From assembly GCA_902536205.1 (NCBI GenBank), contig CACAWM010000001.1, forward strand, positions 1 through 64,000: 64,000 nucleotides of DNA, in the 5' to 3' direction. This DNA is from an uncultured Pelagibacteraceae bacterium (GTDB lineage: Bacteria > Pseudomonadota > Alphaproteobacteria > Pelagibacterales > Pelagibacteraceae). Of this stretch, positions 17,775-26,772 are shown piece by piece; the first letter of the stretch is position 1; each line of letters starts with the position of its first letter. A program made the position numbers and the translations under genes. Under the pieces are notes generated by a model. The model was given only the letters and a program-made list of their open reading frames with translations, was not told the origin of the DNA and did not search any database.

Positions 17775-17922
17775 TTTGATATTTTTTTTCTGGGCTAGGA
17801 AAAGATATTTTTTCTATTAAAAAAATTGCTAGGATGAAAACAACCATAACTAATAATAATTTAAATAAAATTTTAACTACTGAACTTCCTAAACTTTTTT
17901 GTCTGTTGTATTTAAGTTGCAT
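17743..17922 (-). CDS. Small single-pass membrane protein (59 aa)
   Basis: A 59-codon frame from ATG 17922-17920 to TAA 17745-17743. The product starts MQLKYNRQKSLGSSV, has one hydrophobic segment (about residues 15-37, KILFKLLLVMVVFILAIFL) and a short charged C-terminal tail ending in VTDEIKKL. This topology resembles a small anchor with a short periplasmic tail. Its last 32 bases overlap the start of the large exported protein gene in another frame, an arrangement typical of coupled translation. I do not recognise a family. It diverges from aroK. Confidence 0.65.
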   Translation of the reverse strand: MQLKYNRQKSLGSSVVKILFKLLLVMVVFILAIFLIEKISFPSPEKKYQIDVTDEIKKL

Positions 17923-17932
17923 ACTATAAGAA

Positions 17933-17962
17933 TTGATTTAAACTTAATAAATAAGACATAAT
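17933..17962 (+). promoter_or_regulatory. Candidate sigma-70 promoter for aroK-aroB
   Basis: TTGATT (17933-17938), an 18-base spacer and CATAAT (17957-17962) fit a sigma-70 pattern upstream of aroK. The start would be about 28 bases before the GTG codon at 17995. In such AT-rich DNA fair matches arise by chance, so this is tentative. Confidence 0.35.
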
Positions 17963-17994
17963 TATGAAAAATCAAAATCAAAAAGGATATTAAG

Positions 17995-18516
17995 GTGGAA
18001 AAAAACCTTACTTTAACCGGAATGATGGGCGTAGGAAAATCCACAATTGGCAAAAAGTTGGCCAAAAAGCTAAATTATAATTTCATTGATGTTGATAAAA
18101 CCATTGAAGCAAAGGAAGGCCAGTCAATAAATTCAATTTTTAGAAATAAAAGTGAAAGCTATTTTAGAAAAATTGAGAGCGATATTACTTTAACCGAATT
18201 AAAAAGGAAAAATTCCGTAATTTCTCTTGGTGGAGGCAGCTTTATTGATAATACAATTAGAAGAAAAGTAAAAAAATTATCAGTAAGTTTTTGGTTAGAT
18301 GTTCCTATAGAAGAACTAATTAAAAGATTAAGTAAAAGCAAACAAAGGCCACTTTTATATAAAAAAAACATAAGTGAAACTGTAAAAAAAATTTATTTTA
18401 ATAGGAAAAAAATTTATAGTGAAGCCGATTATAGAATTAAATGCTATTCTTTAAAATCTGAGCAGATAGTGGAAAAGATATTAAACTTATATGAAAAATT
18501 CAGAAATCAAATTTAA
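17995..18516 (+). CDS. aroK: Shikimate kinase
   Basis: Phosphorylates shikimate with ATP in chorismate synthesis. 173 residues from a GTG start at 17995; no better ATG exists because the Walker A motif GMMGVGKST already lies at residues 9-17. Other landmarks are FIDVDKTIE (Asp32, Asp34, shikimate/Mg binding), the ISLGGGSF loop and the lid arginine region KQRPLL. It overlaps aroB by 26 bases, forming the aroKB pair usual in proteobacteria. Confidence 0.96.
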   Translation: MEKNLTLTGMMGVGKSTIGKKLAKKLNYNFIDVDKTIEAKEGQSINSIFRNKSESYFRKIESDITLTELKRKNSVISLGGGSFIDNTIRRKVKKLSVSFWLDVPIEELIKRLSKSKQRPLLYKKNISETVKKIYFNRKKIYSEADYRIKCYSLKSEQIVEKILNLYEKFRNQI

Positions 18517-19603
18517 AAATAAAAACTGTAATTACTCAATTTTAATTGGCAAAAATACACTCAATATTTTACCCAAAAAAATAAAATTTCTTTGTCCTAA
18601 AGCTTTTAAAATTGCAATAATCATTGACAAAAAAGTTCCAAGTAAGTTTTACAAGCAAATTAAAAAAAAATTAAAGAATTATGATCTTATATTTTTATCT
18701 TTTAATGCAAATGAAAAAAATAAATCTATCAACACAGTTAATTATTATTTAAGAATATTATTATCTAAAAATTTTAATAGATCAGATTTAATTATCGGTG
18801 TCGGCGGTGGTATAACTGGAGATGTTGCTGGTTTTATTGCTAGTATTTTTAAAAGAGGAGTCAATTTTATTAATATTCCCACTACACTCCTCGCTCAAGT
18901 GGATGCAGCGATAGGAGGAAAAACAGGTGTAAACTCTAAATACGGAAAAAATCTAATTGGATCATTTTACCAACCAAAAATAGTAATAAGTGATTTATCT
19001 TTTTTAGACTCATTATCAAAAAAAGAAATGATTTGTGGATATGCAGAAATACTTAAGCATTCAATAATTAAAGATAAAAAATTTTTTTATTGGTTAAAAA
19101 AGAATACAAAACTTATTCTTTCAAAAAAAATTTCAGAGTTAACCTATGCAATTAAAAAAAGTTGTCAAATAAAAATATTTTTTGCCAATCAAGACGTAAA
19201 TGAAAAAAATTTAAGAATGATTTTGAATTTTGGTCACACATTTGCTCACGCTATAGAAGCACAAAATAATTATTCAAAAAAAATTTCTCACGGTGAAGCT
19301 GTTTTATCTGGCATGATTTTGGCTACCAAACTATCTGTCATTAAAAAAGTTTGTTCTTCCAATACTCTTGATGAAATTAAATATATTTATACAAAAAATA
19401 ATTTAAATTATTTATACGAAAAGTATAATCAACAAAACAAAATAAAAAAATTAATTCCTTATCTAAAATCAGATAAAAAAAATAATGATAAAAAAATAAA
19501 TTTTATTTTACTTAAAAGAATTGGAAAAACTTTAATGCCAAATAAAAGCAAATTTTCCATTAATAATTTAAAAAAAATGAGCAAATTTATTTCTCAATGC
19601 TAA
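18491..19603 (+). CDS. aroB: 3-dehydroquinate synthase
   Basis: NAD- and metal-dependent second enzyme of the shikimate pathway. 370 residues; GVGGGITGDVAGFIAS near residues 100-115, IPTTLLAQVDAAIGGKTGVN near 128-147 (with the lysine of GGKTGVN), and the metal-binding LNFGHTFAHAIE and ISHGEAV blocks in the C-terminal domain are all present. It is translationally overlapped with aroK, and its 3' end overlaps bolA tail to tail by 17 bases. Confidence 0.97.
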   Translation: MKNSEIKFKNKNCNYSILIGKNTLNILPKKIKFLCPKAFKIAIIIDKKVPSKFYKQIKKKLKNYDLIFLSFNANEKNKSINTVNYYLRILLSKNFNRSDLIIGVGGGITGDVAGFIASIFKRGVNFINIPTTLLAQVDAAIGGKTGVNSKYGKNLIGSFYQPKIVISDLSFLDSLSKKEMICGYAEILKHSIIKDKKFFYWLKKNTKLILSKKISELTYAIKKSCQIKIFFANQDVNEKNLRMILNFGHTFAHAIEAQNNYSKKISHGEAVLSGMILATKLSVIKKVCSSNTLDEIKYIYTKNNLNYLYEKYNQQNKIKKLIPYLKSDKKNNDKKINFILLKRIGKTLMPNKSKFSINNLKKMSKFISQC

Positions 19604-19844
19604 TTTCTAAAGCATGGATTTTTGTTTTTAGATCCTCACTCAAAATTTTCATAACGATTTTTTGGGCGCTGATCCTTGACATGGAATTTAAGTATAATGA
19701 TTTAATTCTAAGGTGAAGATGTAACTTTTCTGGTGAAAAAAATTTATGCCCTTTATGTTTATGAGAGTTATCAATAATTTTAATATCTTCGATTTCAATT
19801 TCACTATTCAATTTTTCAAAAATTTCTTCAAAATAATTTTTCAT
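19587..19844 (-). CDS. BolA-family protein with altered C-terminal motif
   Basis: 85-residue BolA-like protein. The loop motif HKHKGHKF (residues 28-35) and the helix-turn region NSMSRISAQKIVMKIL (53-68) place it in the family, which with monothiol glutaredoxins binds and delivers Fe-S clusters. In most members the second block reads like SRVxRHRxV; here Gln61 occupies the position of the usually invariant histidine. Divergent from the J-domain gene and near cobS/cobT, the standard alphaproteobacterial neighbourhood. Whether the Fe-S ligand role is kept is uncertain. Confidence 0.85.
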   Translation of the reverse strand: MKNYFEEIFEKLNSEIEIEDIKIIDNSHKHKGHKFFSPEKLHLHLRIKSLYLNSMSRISAQKIVMKILSEDLKTKIHALEISIEK

Positions 19845-19874
19845 AAATTTAATTTTACTATATAGATTTGATCA

Positions 19875-20390
19875 ATGAAAATAATTTGTGATTGGGAAAA
19901 TTGTAATGAAATTGGAGCCTACAAAGCTCCTGTGGAAAAAGATAATAGTAGAAAATATAGATTACTTTGCTTAAATCATATTAAAATTTTTAATAAAAAT
20001 TGGAATTATTTTGAAAATATGAACGATCAGGAGATAGAATTTTTTATCAAGTCAGATTTAACATGGCATAAATCTACAAAAACTTTTGGATCATCTGATA
20101 ACTTTTTTAATATTTTATGGAATAATGCCTTAGATGATAAATTAAATATCTTCAAAAGTTCAAACTTTAGAGATTTTAAGAAAACAAAAGTGTCACAACA
20201 AGATAAAGATGCTTTGCAAGTAATGGAATTGAATGAGGAGGTAAAATGGGACCAAATTCAATCAAAATTCAAAGAACTTGTAAAAAAGTATCATCCTGAT
20301 AAAAACCAGGGAAATAAAAAGTTTGAAGATAAATTAAAAAAAATTACTTTGGCATATAGTCAATTAAAAAAAACTTTAGGAAAAAAATGA
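19875..20390 (+). CDS. J-domain (DnaJ-type) protein with N-terminal Cys motif
   Basis: 171 residues. The C-terminal third is a J domain with the essential HPDK tripeptide region at residues 140-143 ([16 protein letters not shown]), stimulating DnaK ATPase. The N-terminus has CDWENC (Cys5, Cys10) and LLCLNH (Cys32, His35), a plausible metal-binding knuckle. This is the alphaproteobacterial type of orphan J protein found between BolA and CobS. It overlaps cobS by 4 bases, so a role in assembling the CobS/CobT complex or its client is plausible but inferred only from position. Confidence 0.88.
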   Translation: MKIICDWENCNEIGAYKAPVEKDNSRKYRLLCLNHIKIFNKNWNYFENMNDQEIEFFIKSDLTWHKSTKTFGSSDNFFNILWNNALDDKLNIFKSSNFRDFKKTKVSQQDKDALQVMELNEEVKWDQIQSKFKELVKKYHPDKNQGNKKFEDKLKKITLAYSQLKKTLGKK

Positions 20391-21364
20391 GCTCAGAACA
20401 ATTCTTGCCAAAAACAGACATCAAATTGTCAGTAAAGCAAACATTTGGATTAGAAAGCGATATGGAAGTCGGGGCTTTTTCAAAAAAAAATGAATATGTT
20501 CCAAAGATAGATCCTGACTATAAATTTGATAAAGATACTACTTTAGCAATTTTGGCGGGATTCTCTTTTAATAAAAGAGTTTTAATTCAAGGTTACCACG
20601 GAACTGGAAAGTCTACTCACATAGAACAAGTTGCTGCAAGACTCAACTGGCCGTGTGTGAGAGTAAATTTAGATAGTCACATAAGTAGAATAGACTTAAT
20701 CGGAAAAGATGCCATTGTGCTCAAAGATGGAAAACAAATAACTGAGTTTAAAGAGGGTATTTTACCTTGGTCAATTCAGAATCCAATAGCTCTAGTTTTT
20801 GATGAATATGATGCTGGGAGACCTGATGTGATGTTTGTAATTCAAAGAGTTTTAGAAAGTGAAGGAAATTTTACATTATTAGACAAAAATAAAGTTTTAC
20901 AACAACATGATCTATTTAGGATTTTTGCAACAACAAATACAGTTGGACTCGGAGATACAACTGGTTTGTACCATGGTACTCAACAAATTAACCAGGGTCA
21001 GATGGATAGATGGAATATAGTTTCAACATTAAATTATCTTCCATTTGAGAAAGAATTAGAAATTGTTTTAGCAAAGAATAAAGACTTTAATAATAAAGAA
21101 GGGAAAGAACTTTTATCAAACATGATAAAAGTTGCAGATCTTACAAGAAAAGGATTTATAAATGGTGATATTTCTACAGTGATGAGTCCTCGTACAGTTT
21201 TACACTGGGCAGAAAATACCAGTATATTTAAAGATCAAGGATACGCTTTTAGAATTACATTTTTAAATAAGTGTGATGAATTAGAAAAAAAAATTATTTC
21301 TGAGTACTACCAGAGATGTTTTGGTGAAGACTTGCCAGAGTCTTCTATCAATATCACTTTATAA
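20387..21364 (+). CDS. cobS: CobS-like AAA+ ATPase (aerobic cobaltochelatase subunit family)
   Basis: 325-residue MoxR/CobS-type AAA+ protein: Walker A GYHGTGKS (residues 69-76), Walker B ALVFDEYD (135-142), sensor 1 FATTNT, and the C-terminal [14 protein letters not shown] (usually TxMSPRT). In B12 producers CobS with CobT drives cobalt insertion by CobN. No cobN or other cob gene is in this window, and SAR11 strains are generally considered unable to make cobalamin, so the name describes homology, not a proven function. Followed by cobT with one base between stop and start. Confidence 0.92.
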   Translation: MSSEQFLPKTDIKLSVKQTFGLESDMEVGAFSKKNEYVPKIDPDYKFDKDTTLAILAGFSFNKRVLIQGYHGTGKSTHIEQVAARLNWPCVRVNLDSHISRIDLIGKDAIVLKDGKQITEFKEGILPWSIQNPIALVFDEYDAGRPDVMFVIQRVLESEGNFTLLDKNKVLQQHDLFRIFATTNTVGLGDTTGLYHGTQQINQGQMDRWNIVSTLNYLPFEKELEIVLAKNKDFNNKEGKELLSNMIKVADLTRKGFINGDISTVMSPRTVLHWAENTSIFKDQGYAFRITFLNKCDELEKKIISEYYQRCFGEDLPESSINITL

Positions 21365-21365
21365 A

Positions 21366-23165
21366 GTGGAAAATAAAAAAGAAAAAATAGCTGATTTTAA
21401 AACCGCAATAAGTTCAACAGTTAGATCGCTTTCTAATTCTGAAAAAATTGAAGTTTCTTTTGGCAATGAAGTTTCCAAATCTGGAGTGAATTCAATAAGA
21501 CTCCCAGAACTAAGCTCTACAAATGATAAATTAAATTATAATCAAATAAGGGCATTAGCAGATTCAAAATCCTTGAGACATAGGTTCTCTGATACAAAAA
21601 CATTTAAACAATATGAGCCTACTGGAAATATATCTAAACAATTATACGGAATTTCAGAAAAAATTAGATGTGAAAAAATTGGTACTAGCTATTTTAAAGG
21701 AGTAAAAAACAATATTGAAACTTTTTACCATGAGAGGATAAACGGCTTAGATCTTAAAAGTAGTGAAGATAAAATAATTGAGTCATTTGAAAATTATTTG
21801 AGAACAAAATTCCTTGATTTTGAAAATAATAGTCAAATCGATAAAAAGCTTAAATCATACAAAAAAGATTTAAATGAGAAATTTAAAGATAAAATTGGTC
21901 AACTAAATGAATTTACTCTAGACCAAGAAAAATTTAACTCCCTAATTTCTGAACTTATCGCAAATATGAACCTCGATGAAAATATAGATGAAGAGGAGAA
22001 AAAAGATGATGAAAAAAATAATGATAATAAACAAAATAAGCCAGAAAATCAGGAAAAACAGGCTAAAGAAAAAGAGGATAAACAAGAGGAAATGTCTATA
22101 GACTCAGGTATGCCTGATCTTGAAAATGAAGCTAAAGAGTCAGACCAAGCTGAGGAAGAAGTTGAAATAGAAGACAGCTCACAACCAGATTTAAGAAAAA
22201 AAGAAAAAAGTGCTTTAGGTGACATAAATTATAAGACTTACACTGAAGAATTTGATGAAATAATAAAAGCAGAAGAATTAGAGAATACTGAAGAACTTAC
22301 AAGACTTAGAAAAAATTTAGATCAACAATTATTACAACTAAAGAATTTTATATCTAAACTTGCAAACAAGTTACAGAGAAAACTTTTAGCAAAACAAAAT
22401 AGGTCTTGGAATTTCGACCTCGAGGAAGGTTTGCTAGATACATCGAAATTGCCAAGAATAATTATGGATCCATTCAATTCCTTATCTTTCAAAAAAGAGA
22501 AAGATATTGAGTTCAAAGACACTCTGGTTACTATTTTGATTGATAACTCTGGTTCAATGAGAGGTAAACCTATTTCAGTAGCAGCAATCTGTGCCGACAT
22601 ACTTTCTAGGACATTAGAAAGATGTGCAGTCAAAGTAGAAATACTTGGCTTTACTACAAAACATTGGAAAGGAGGATCCTCTAGAGAAAAATGGATGAAA
22701 AATGATAAACCAACTTTACCAGGCAGATTAAACGATCTCAGACACATTATTTATAAATCAGCGGACACGCCATGGAGACAGGCTAAAAATAATATGGGCC
22801 TAATGCTTAAAGAAGGTTTGTTAAAAGAAAACATTGATGGTGAAGCACTTAAGTGGGCTTACAACAAAATGAATAGAAGAAAAGAAGAAAGAAAAATCCT
22901 TATGGTTATCTCAGATGGAGCTCCAGTAGACGATTCTACTTTATCAACAAATACTAGTGACTATCTAGAGTCTAACCTTAAGAAAACAGTCAAATGGATT
23001 GAAAACAAATCAAACATTGAATTATTAGCTATTGGTATTGGTCATGATGTTACAAGATACTACAATCAAGCTGTGAAAATTACAGATGTTCAAGATTTAG
23101 GTGATGTAATGATTAATCAATTAACTGATCTGTTTGTTGAAGGAAATAAAAAAACAATTCACTAA
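21366..23165 (+). CDS. cobT: CobT-like VWA-domain protein (cobaltochelatase subunit family)
   Basis: Partner of CobS. I choose GTG 21366 (599 aa), one base after the cobS stop, because the text from there ([20 protein letters not shown]) matches the family N-terminus; a frame opening at 21321 lies inside cobS. The layout is an N-terminal helical domain, a strongly acidic linker (about residues 205-280), and a C-terminal von Willebrand factor A domain with the MIDAS motif [11 protein letters not shown] around residue 393 and [12 protein letters not shown] further on. Together with the AAA+ partner it forms a MoxR-VWA-type remodelling machine. It meets the convergent transporter gene in a shared CTAA. 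Confidence 0.92.
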   Translation: MENKKEKIADFKTAISSTVRSLSNSEKIEVSFGNEVSKSGVNSIRLPELSSTNDKLNYNQIRALADSKSLRHRFSDTKTFKQYEPTGNISKQLYGISEKIRCEKIGTSYFKGVKNNIETFYHERINGLDLKSSEDKIIESFENYLRTKFLDFENNSQIDKKLKSYKKDLNEKFKDKIGQLNEFTLDQEKFNSLISELIANMNLDENIDEEEKKDDEKNNDNKQNKPENQEKQAKEKEDKQEEMSIDSGMPDLENEAKESDQAEEEVEIEDSSQPDLRKKEKSALGDINYKTYTEEFDEIIKAEELENTEELTRLRKNLDQQLLQLKNFISKLANKLQRKLLAKQNRSWNFDLEEGLLDTSKLPRIIMDPFNSLSFKKEKDIEFKDTLVTILIDNSGSMRGKPISVAAICADILSRTLERCAVKVEILGFTTKHWKGGSSREKWMKNDKPTLPGRLNDLRHIIYKSADTPWRQAKNNMGLMLKEGLLKENIDGEALKWAYNKMNRRKEERKILMVISDGAPVDDSTLSTNTSDYLESNLKKTVKWIENKSNIELLAIGIGHDVTRYYNQAVKITDVQDLGDVMINQLTDLFVEGNKKTIH

Positions 23166-23737
23166 TTCTTTATTTCTGATACCTGATTTTCTGAAAAGTC
23201 ATTAATTTTATTAATTAGCAATCTAAATGGAATTAACATTACTAGCGCGATAAATAGCTTAACTGCTAAATCTCCAAAAGCTAGAGTAACCCAAGGAATT
23301 CCTGTTGCATAAAAAGCAATTGAAAAAAACAGAAATGTATCAGTAACAGATCCAACTATTGATGATAAGAGAGGAGCTGCATACCATATTTTTTTTCTTA
23401 AAGAGTGAAAGATTTGAACATCTAGGTTTTGAGCAATAAAAAATGCAACTCCTGATCCAACTGCAATCCTTATAGAAATAATATCTGAAAAATTAGTTGA
23501 TACAAATAATGTTAAAAGCACTCCAATAGTAAATCCTACATACACAACTTTTCTTGCTACTAATTTGCCATAAGCTCGGTTAGCTAAATCTGTAATTAAA
23601 AAAGTAACAGGATAACTAAAGGCTCCATAAGTTAAGATTTCGTTTAATCCAAAATATTGAACTGGAAATTGGACTAAGTAGTTAGAAAGAACTACGACCA
23701 AACCCATTAAAAGAGAGAGTTTATAAAATAAATTCAT
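23162..23737 (-). CDS. Queuosine precursor transporter (YhhQ/VUT family)
   Basis: 191-residue inner-membrane protein with six hydrophobic segments; [20 protein letters not shown] near residue 35-54 and the central [14 protein letters not shown] are characteristic of the YhhQ/QPTR family that takes up preQ0/preQ1 for the queuosine modification of tRNA. It suggests salvage rather than only de novo synthesis of queuosine. It follows rpmB by 7 bases and probably shares its promoter. Confidence 0.88.
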   Translation of the reverse strand: MNLFYKLSLLMGLVVVLSNYLVQFPVQYFGLNEILTYGAFSYPVTFLITDLANRAYGKLVARKVVYVGFTIGVLLTLFVSTNFSDIISIRIAVGSGVAFFIAQNLDVQIFHSLRKKIWYAAPLLSSIVGSVTDTFLFFSIAFYATGIPWVTLAFGDLAVKLFIALVMLIPFRLLINKINDFSENQVSEIKN

Positions 23738-23744
23738 TGTAGAA

Positions 23745-24023
23745 TTATGATTTTGCCGAAATTGATGCTTTAATTTTTTTAACTTTTTTTGACAATTTAG
23801 CGTTTTTTGCTGATATTAAAAACTTATCCAGGCCACCTTTGAAATCTACAGTTCTTAAAGCTGCATTGGCTACATTTAATTTAATATCTTTTTTTAGGAT
23901 ATCGCTTCTAAAAGTGACTTTTTTTAAATTTGGTAAAAATCTTCTTTTAGTTTTATTTTTAGCGTGGCTAACGTTATGACCTTTTAAAGGTGATATTCCT
24001 GTCAATTCGCATCTTTTAGACAT
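23745..24023 (-). CDS. rpmB: 50S ribosomal protein L28
   Basis: 92-residue bL28: begins SKRCELTGISPLKGHNVSHA and continues KTKRRFLPNLKKVTF, with the usual late VANAALRTVDFKGGL. A typical Shine-Dalgarno (CCAGGA) precedes the ATG, and a good sigma-70 promoter is placed just upstream, overlapping the end of pyrD. It is therefore transcribed independently of lysS-pyrD. Confidence 0.98.
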   Translation of the reverse strand: MSKRCELTGISPLKGHNVSHAKNKTKRRFLPNLKKVTFRSDILKKDIKLNVANAALRTVDFKGGLDKFLISAKNAKLSKKVKKIKASISAKS

Positions 24024-24039
24024 AATTTTTTCCTGGTGT

Positions 24040-24068
24040 TATATAATTCTTGTAGACTTTAGGGTCAA
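24040..24068 (-). promoter_or_regulatory. sigma-70 type promoter of rpmB
   Basis: On the minus strand TTGACC (24068-24063), a 17-base spacer and TATATA (24045-24040). Transcription would start near 24033, about 10 bases before the rpmB ATG at 24023. The -35 element overlaps the pyrD stop codon. One of the two best-looking promoters in the window. Confidence 0.6.
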
Positions 24069-25111
24069 GCATTAATTCCAACTGCTTCGCTTATATTTTT
24101 AAGATTTTCTTTTTTTAAAATTGATATTAAGTCCCTCTTAATCTCTTTGACGATGCCGGGACCTTTATAAACCATGCCAGTGTATAGTTGCACTGCATCA
24201 GCGCCAGCTGTTATTTTTTCAAAAGCACTTTCTCCTGAGTCAACTCCCCCGACTCCTATTATTTTAATTTTACCCTTAGTTTCTTTATAAAATTTCTTAA
24301 TTAAATTTGTTGAAATTTCTTTAAGTGGTTGTCCTGATAGTCCCCCTGTTTCATGTTTTTTTATATCAGAAAGATTATCGCGATTACTGTCTGTTGTATT
24401 TGAAACTATTATGCCTTGTATTTTATGGCTACTTACTAATTCGACAATATTACCGATTTCGTTATCATTTATATCTGGCGATATTTTTATCGCTATTGGA
24501 CAATCAACTTTTTTTTCTTTTATAATTTTATTTATTCCAGATAAAAGTTTTTTCATCTCCGTTTGATCATGAAAATCTCTTAAACCCTCGGTGTTTGGTG
24601 AGGAAATGTTAATTGTTATATATCCAGCATACATTCCAAGTTTTGAAAGACAAATATAATAATCGTTTTCTTTATTTTTTGTTTCTTTATTTGGCCCAAT
24701 ATTAATACCTAAAAAACCGTCAGGGTGATTGTTTGATATTCTTTTTGAAACGGACTCTGATCCGTGATTATTAAATCCAAGACGATTGATAAGCGCCTGA
24801 TCTTTCTCTAGTCTAAATATTCTTGGTTTTGGATTTCCCAATTGTTGTTTCGGAGTTACGGTGCCCACCTCAATAAAACCAAATCCAAATTTAAAAAGAG
24901 AATTATAAACTTCAGCACTTTTATCAAAACCTGCTGCTAAACCTATTGGGTTTGAAATCTTTTTTCCTAAAAGACTTGTCTCAAGCATTTCCTCACTTTC
25001 AACAGTAAAAAAACTTTTTGGAAGAATATTTGCTTTTAATGATTTAATAGCTAAATCATGAGCTACTTCTGGATCTAAAGAAAATATATAAGGTCTTAAA
25101 ATTGAAAACAT
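24065..25111 (-). CDS. pyrD: Dihydroorotate dehydrogenase (quinone), class 2
   Basis: Oxidises dihydroorotate to orotate with FMN, passing electrons to membrane ubiquinone. 348 residues with the class 2 N-terminal amphipathic helix (FSILRPYIFSLDPEVAHDLA), NPIGLAAGFDKSAEVYN near residues 54-70, the catalytic serine region NISSPNTEGLR near 168-178, and phosphate/FMN-binding IIGVGGVDSGESAFEKI near 293. It starts in an overlap with the lysS stop (TAATG), so it is coupled to lysS. Confidence 0.96.
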   Translation of the reverse strand: MFSILRPYIFSLDPEVAHDLAIKSLKANILPKSFFTVESEEMLETSLLGKKISNPIGLAAGFDKSAEVYNSLFKFGFGFIEVGTVTPKQQLGNPKPRIFRLEKDQALINRLGFNNHGSESVSKRISNNHPDGFLGINIGPNKETKNKENDYYICLSKLGMYAGYITINISSPNTEGLRDFHDQTEMKKLLSGINKIIKEKKVDCPIAIKISPDINDNEIGNIVELVSSHKIQGIIVSNTTDSNRDNLSDIKKHETGGLSGQPLKEISTNLIKKFYKETKGKIKIIGVGGVDSGESAFEKITAGADAVQLYTGMVYKGPGIVKEIKRDLISILKKENLKNISEAVGINA

Positions 25112-26679
25112 TAATTATCCCTTATTTTATCTTTCATTAACTCAATTGTCTCTTTCAATCCGAAGAAGCTGACAAAATAACCCATCCTAGGACCATTTTC
25201 TTCTCCAAATACAACTTCATAAATTAATTTAAACCAATCTCTTAGATTTTGTTCATATCCATTTTCTTTACCTGTTGCGTAAACAATTGTTTGAATTTCC
25301 TCAGGTTTTAAATTTTGTTTAATTTCAGATAATTTTGAAACAAGATTTTCTAAAGCTTTCTTCTCGCTAGACGAAGGTTTTTTAAATTTTTTATTAGGCT
25401 CAACCTTGTCTTTAAAATAGTTTATTGCAAATCCAGTTAGTCCATCTAAAATTGGATAATCTTTTGGTTTAATCTCTTGATGAAATCTATTTATAAACTT
25501 CCATAAAATTTCTTTATTATCTGCATTACTTGATCCGACTAAATTTAACAACATTGAAAAAGGCATTATAATTTTTTCTTTGGGTGGTTTTCCATTATGA
25601 ACATGCCAAACTGGATTTAAAATTTGATCTTTTTTTTTTTGACTTGGATATTTTTCAATACTTGTTAAATATTCATCGACTGTTTTAGGTACAACTTCTG
25701 AGTAAAGTTTTTTTGCTCTTTTTGGATTAGGGTACATATAAAGAGATAGACTTTCTGGTGATGCATATCTAAGCCACTGATCTATAGAAATTCCGTTTCC
25801 TTTTGATTTAGAAATTTTCTCTCCTTTTTCATCTAAAAAAAGTTCATAGGGGAAACCATTAGGAGGGTTTTTTCCAAGGGTTTTGCAAATCTTATTAGAT
25901 AAAATAGCACTTTCAGTTAAATCTTTACCATACATTTCAAAATCAACATCGAAAGTAAACCATCTCATCGCCCAGTCTACTTTCCATTGTAACTTACAAT
26001 TGCCATCTAAAATATTTGTCTCTATTTTTTCTCCACTATTATCAAAAATTACTTTTCCAGTTTTATTGTTTATTTCTAACAATGGAATTTCCAAAACTTT
26101 GCCTGTTTTTGGACAAATAGGTAAAAATGGACAGTATGTTTTTCTTCTTTCCTCTCGTAAAGTTGGAAGGATAATATTCATTACATCTTCATATTTTTCT
26201 GCAACTCTAATAAGAGATTTATTAAAGATACCATTCTTATAATTTTCTGTTGAACTTTTAAAAGTAAATTTGAAATTAAATTTATTTAAAAATTTTTTAA
26301 GCATCTCATTATTATGCTCGCCGAAGCTATCAAACTTTTTAAATGGATCTGGAATATTAGTTAAAGGTTTTCCTAAATTATCCCTCAAAACTTGATCATT
26401 AGGAATATTATCAGGAACTTTTCTTAACCCATCCATATCATCAGAAAAAGTGATGAGCTCATGATTTATTTTTTCTATATGATTAAGAGCATTAATCATC
26501 ATAGTAGTTCTGGCGACCTCACCAAAAGTCCCTATGTGCGGTAATCCACTTGGCCCATAACCAGTTTGGAAAGTAATTATACCTTTTTTTTTTATAATAT
26601 CTTTTCTGTCTTTTAATAGCTTTCTAATTTCAACAAATGGCCAGGATGAAGTAGATTGAATTAAGTTATTATCCAGCAT
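25111..26679 (-). CDS. lysS: Lysyl-tRNA synthetase, class I
   Basis: Charges tRNA-Lys. 522 residues with class I Rossmann signatures: GPSGLPHIGTFGEVARTTM near residues 42-60 (HIGH equivalent HIGT) and KISKSKGNG (KMSKS equivalent) near residue 290. This archaeal-type, class I LysRS is the form used by most alphaproteobacteria instead of the class II enzyme, supporting the taxonomic placement. CPFLPICPKTGK near 188-199 may bind zinc. First gene of the lysS-pyrD pair. Confidence 0.96.
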   Translation of the reverse strand: MLDNNLIQSTSSWPFVEIRKLLKDRKDIIKKKGIITFQTGYGPSGLPHIGTFGEVARTTMMINALNHIEKINHELITFSDDMDGLRKVPDNIPNDQVLRDNLGKPLTNIPDPFKKFDSFGEHNNEMLKKFLNKFNFKFTFKSSTENYKNGIFNKSLIRVAEKYEDVMNIILPTLREERRKTYCPFLPICPKTGKVLEIPLLEINNKTGKVIFDNSGEKIETNILDGNCKLQWKVDWAMRWFTFDVDFEMYGKDLTESAILSNKICKTLGKNPPNGFPYELFLDEKGEKISKSKGNGISIDQWLRYASPESLSLYMYPNPKRAKKLYSEVVPKTVDEYLTSIEKYPSQKKKDQILNPVWHVHNGKPPKEKIIMPFSMLLNLVGSSNADNKEILWKFINRFHQEIKPKDYPILDGLTGFAINYFKDKVEPNKKFKKPSSSEKKALENLVSKLSEIKQNLKPEEIQTIVYATGKENGYEQNLRDWFKLIYEVVFGEENGPRMGYFVSFFGLKETIELMKDKIRDN

Positions 26680-26772
26680 AGTAATGGTTTATTAAATTTT
26701 ATATGCAAAATACAGATATAATTACGTCATATTAAGTTGAATTTTAAAACTATTTAAATAATCTCATTTTTA

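Noticed and set aside
22322..22747. 141-codon open frame antisense to cobT
   Set aside because: Lies wholly inside the conserved VWA region of cobT; no recognisable domain; a shadow frame.
25883..26242. 119-codon open frame opposite lysS
   Set aside because: Antisense to the conserved class I LysRS core, low-complexity product, no start signal of note.
26717..26722. TATAAT in the lysS-trkH spacer
   Set aside because: Perfect -10 but no -35-like hexamer at 16-18 bases; such hexamers are expected by chance at this AT content.
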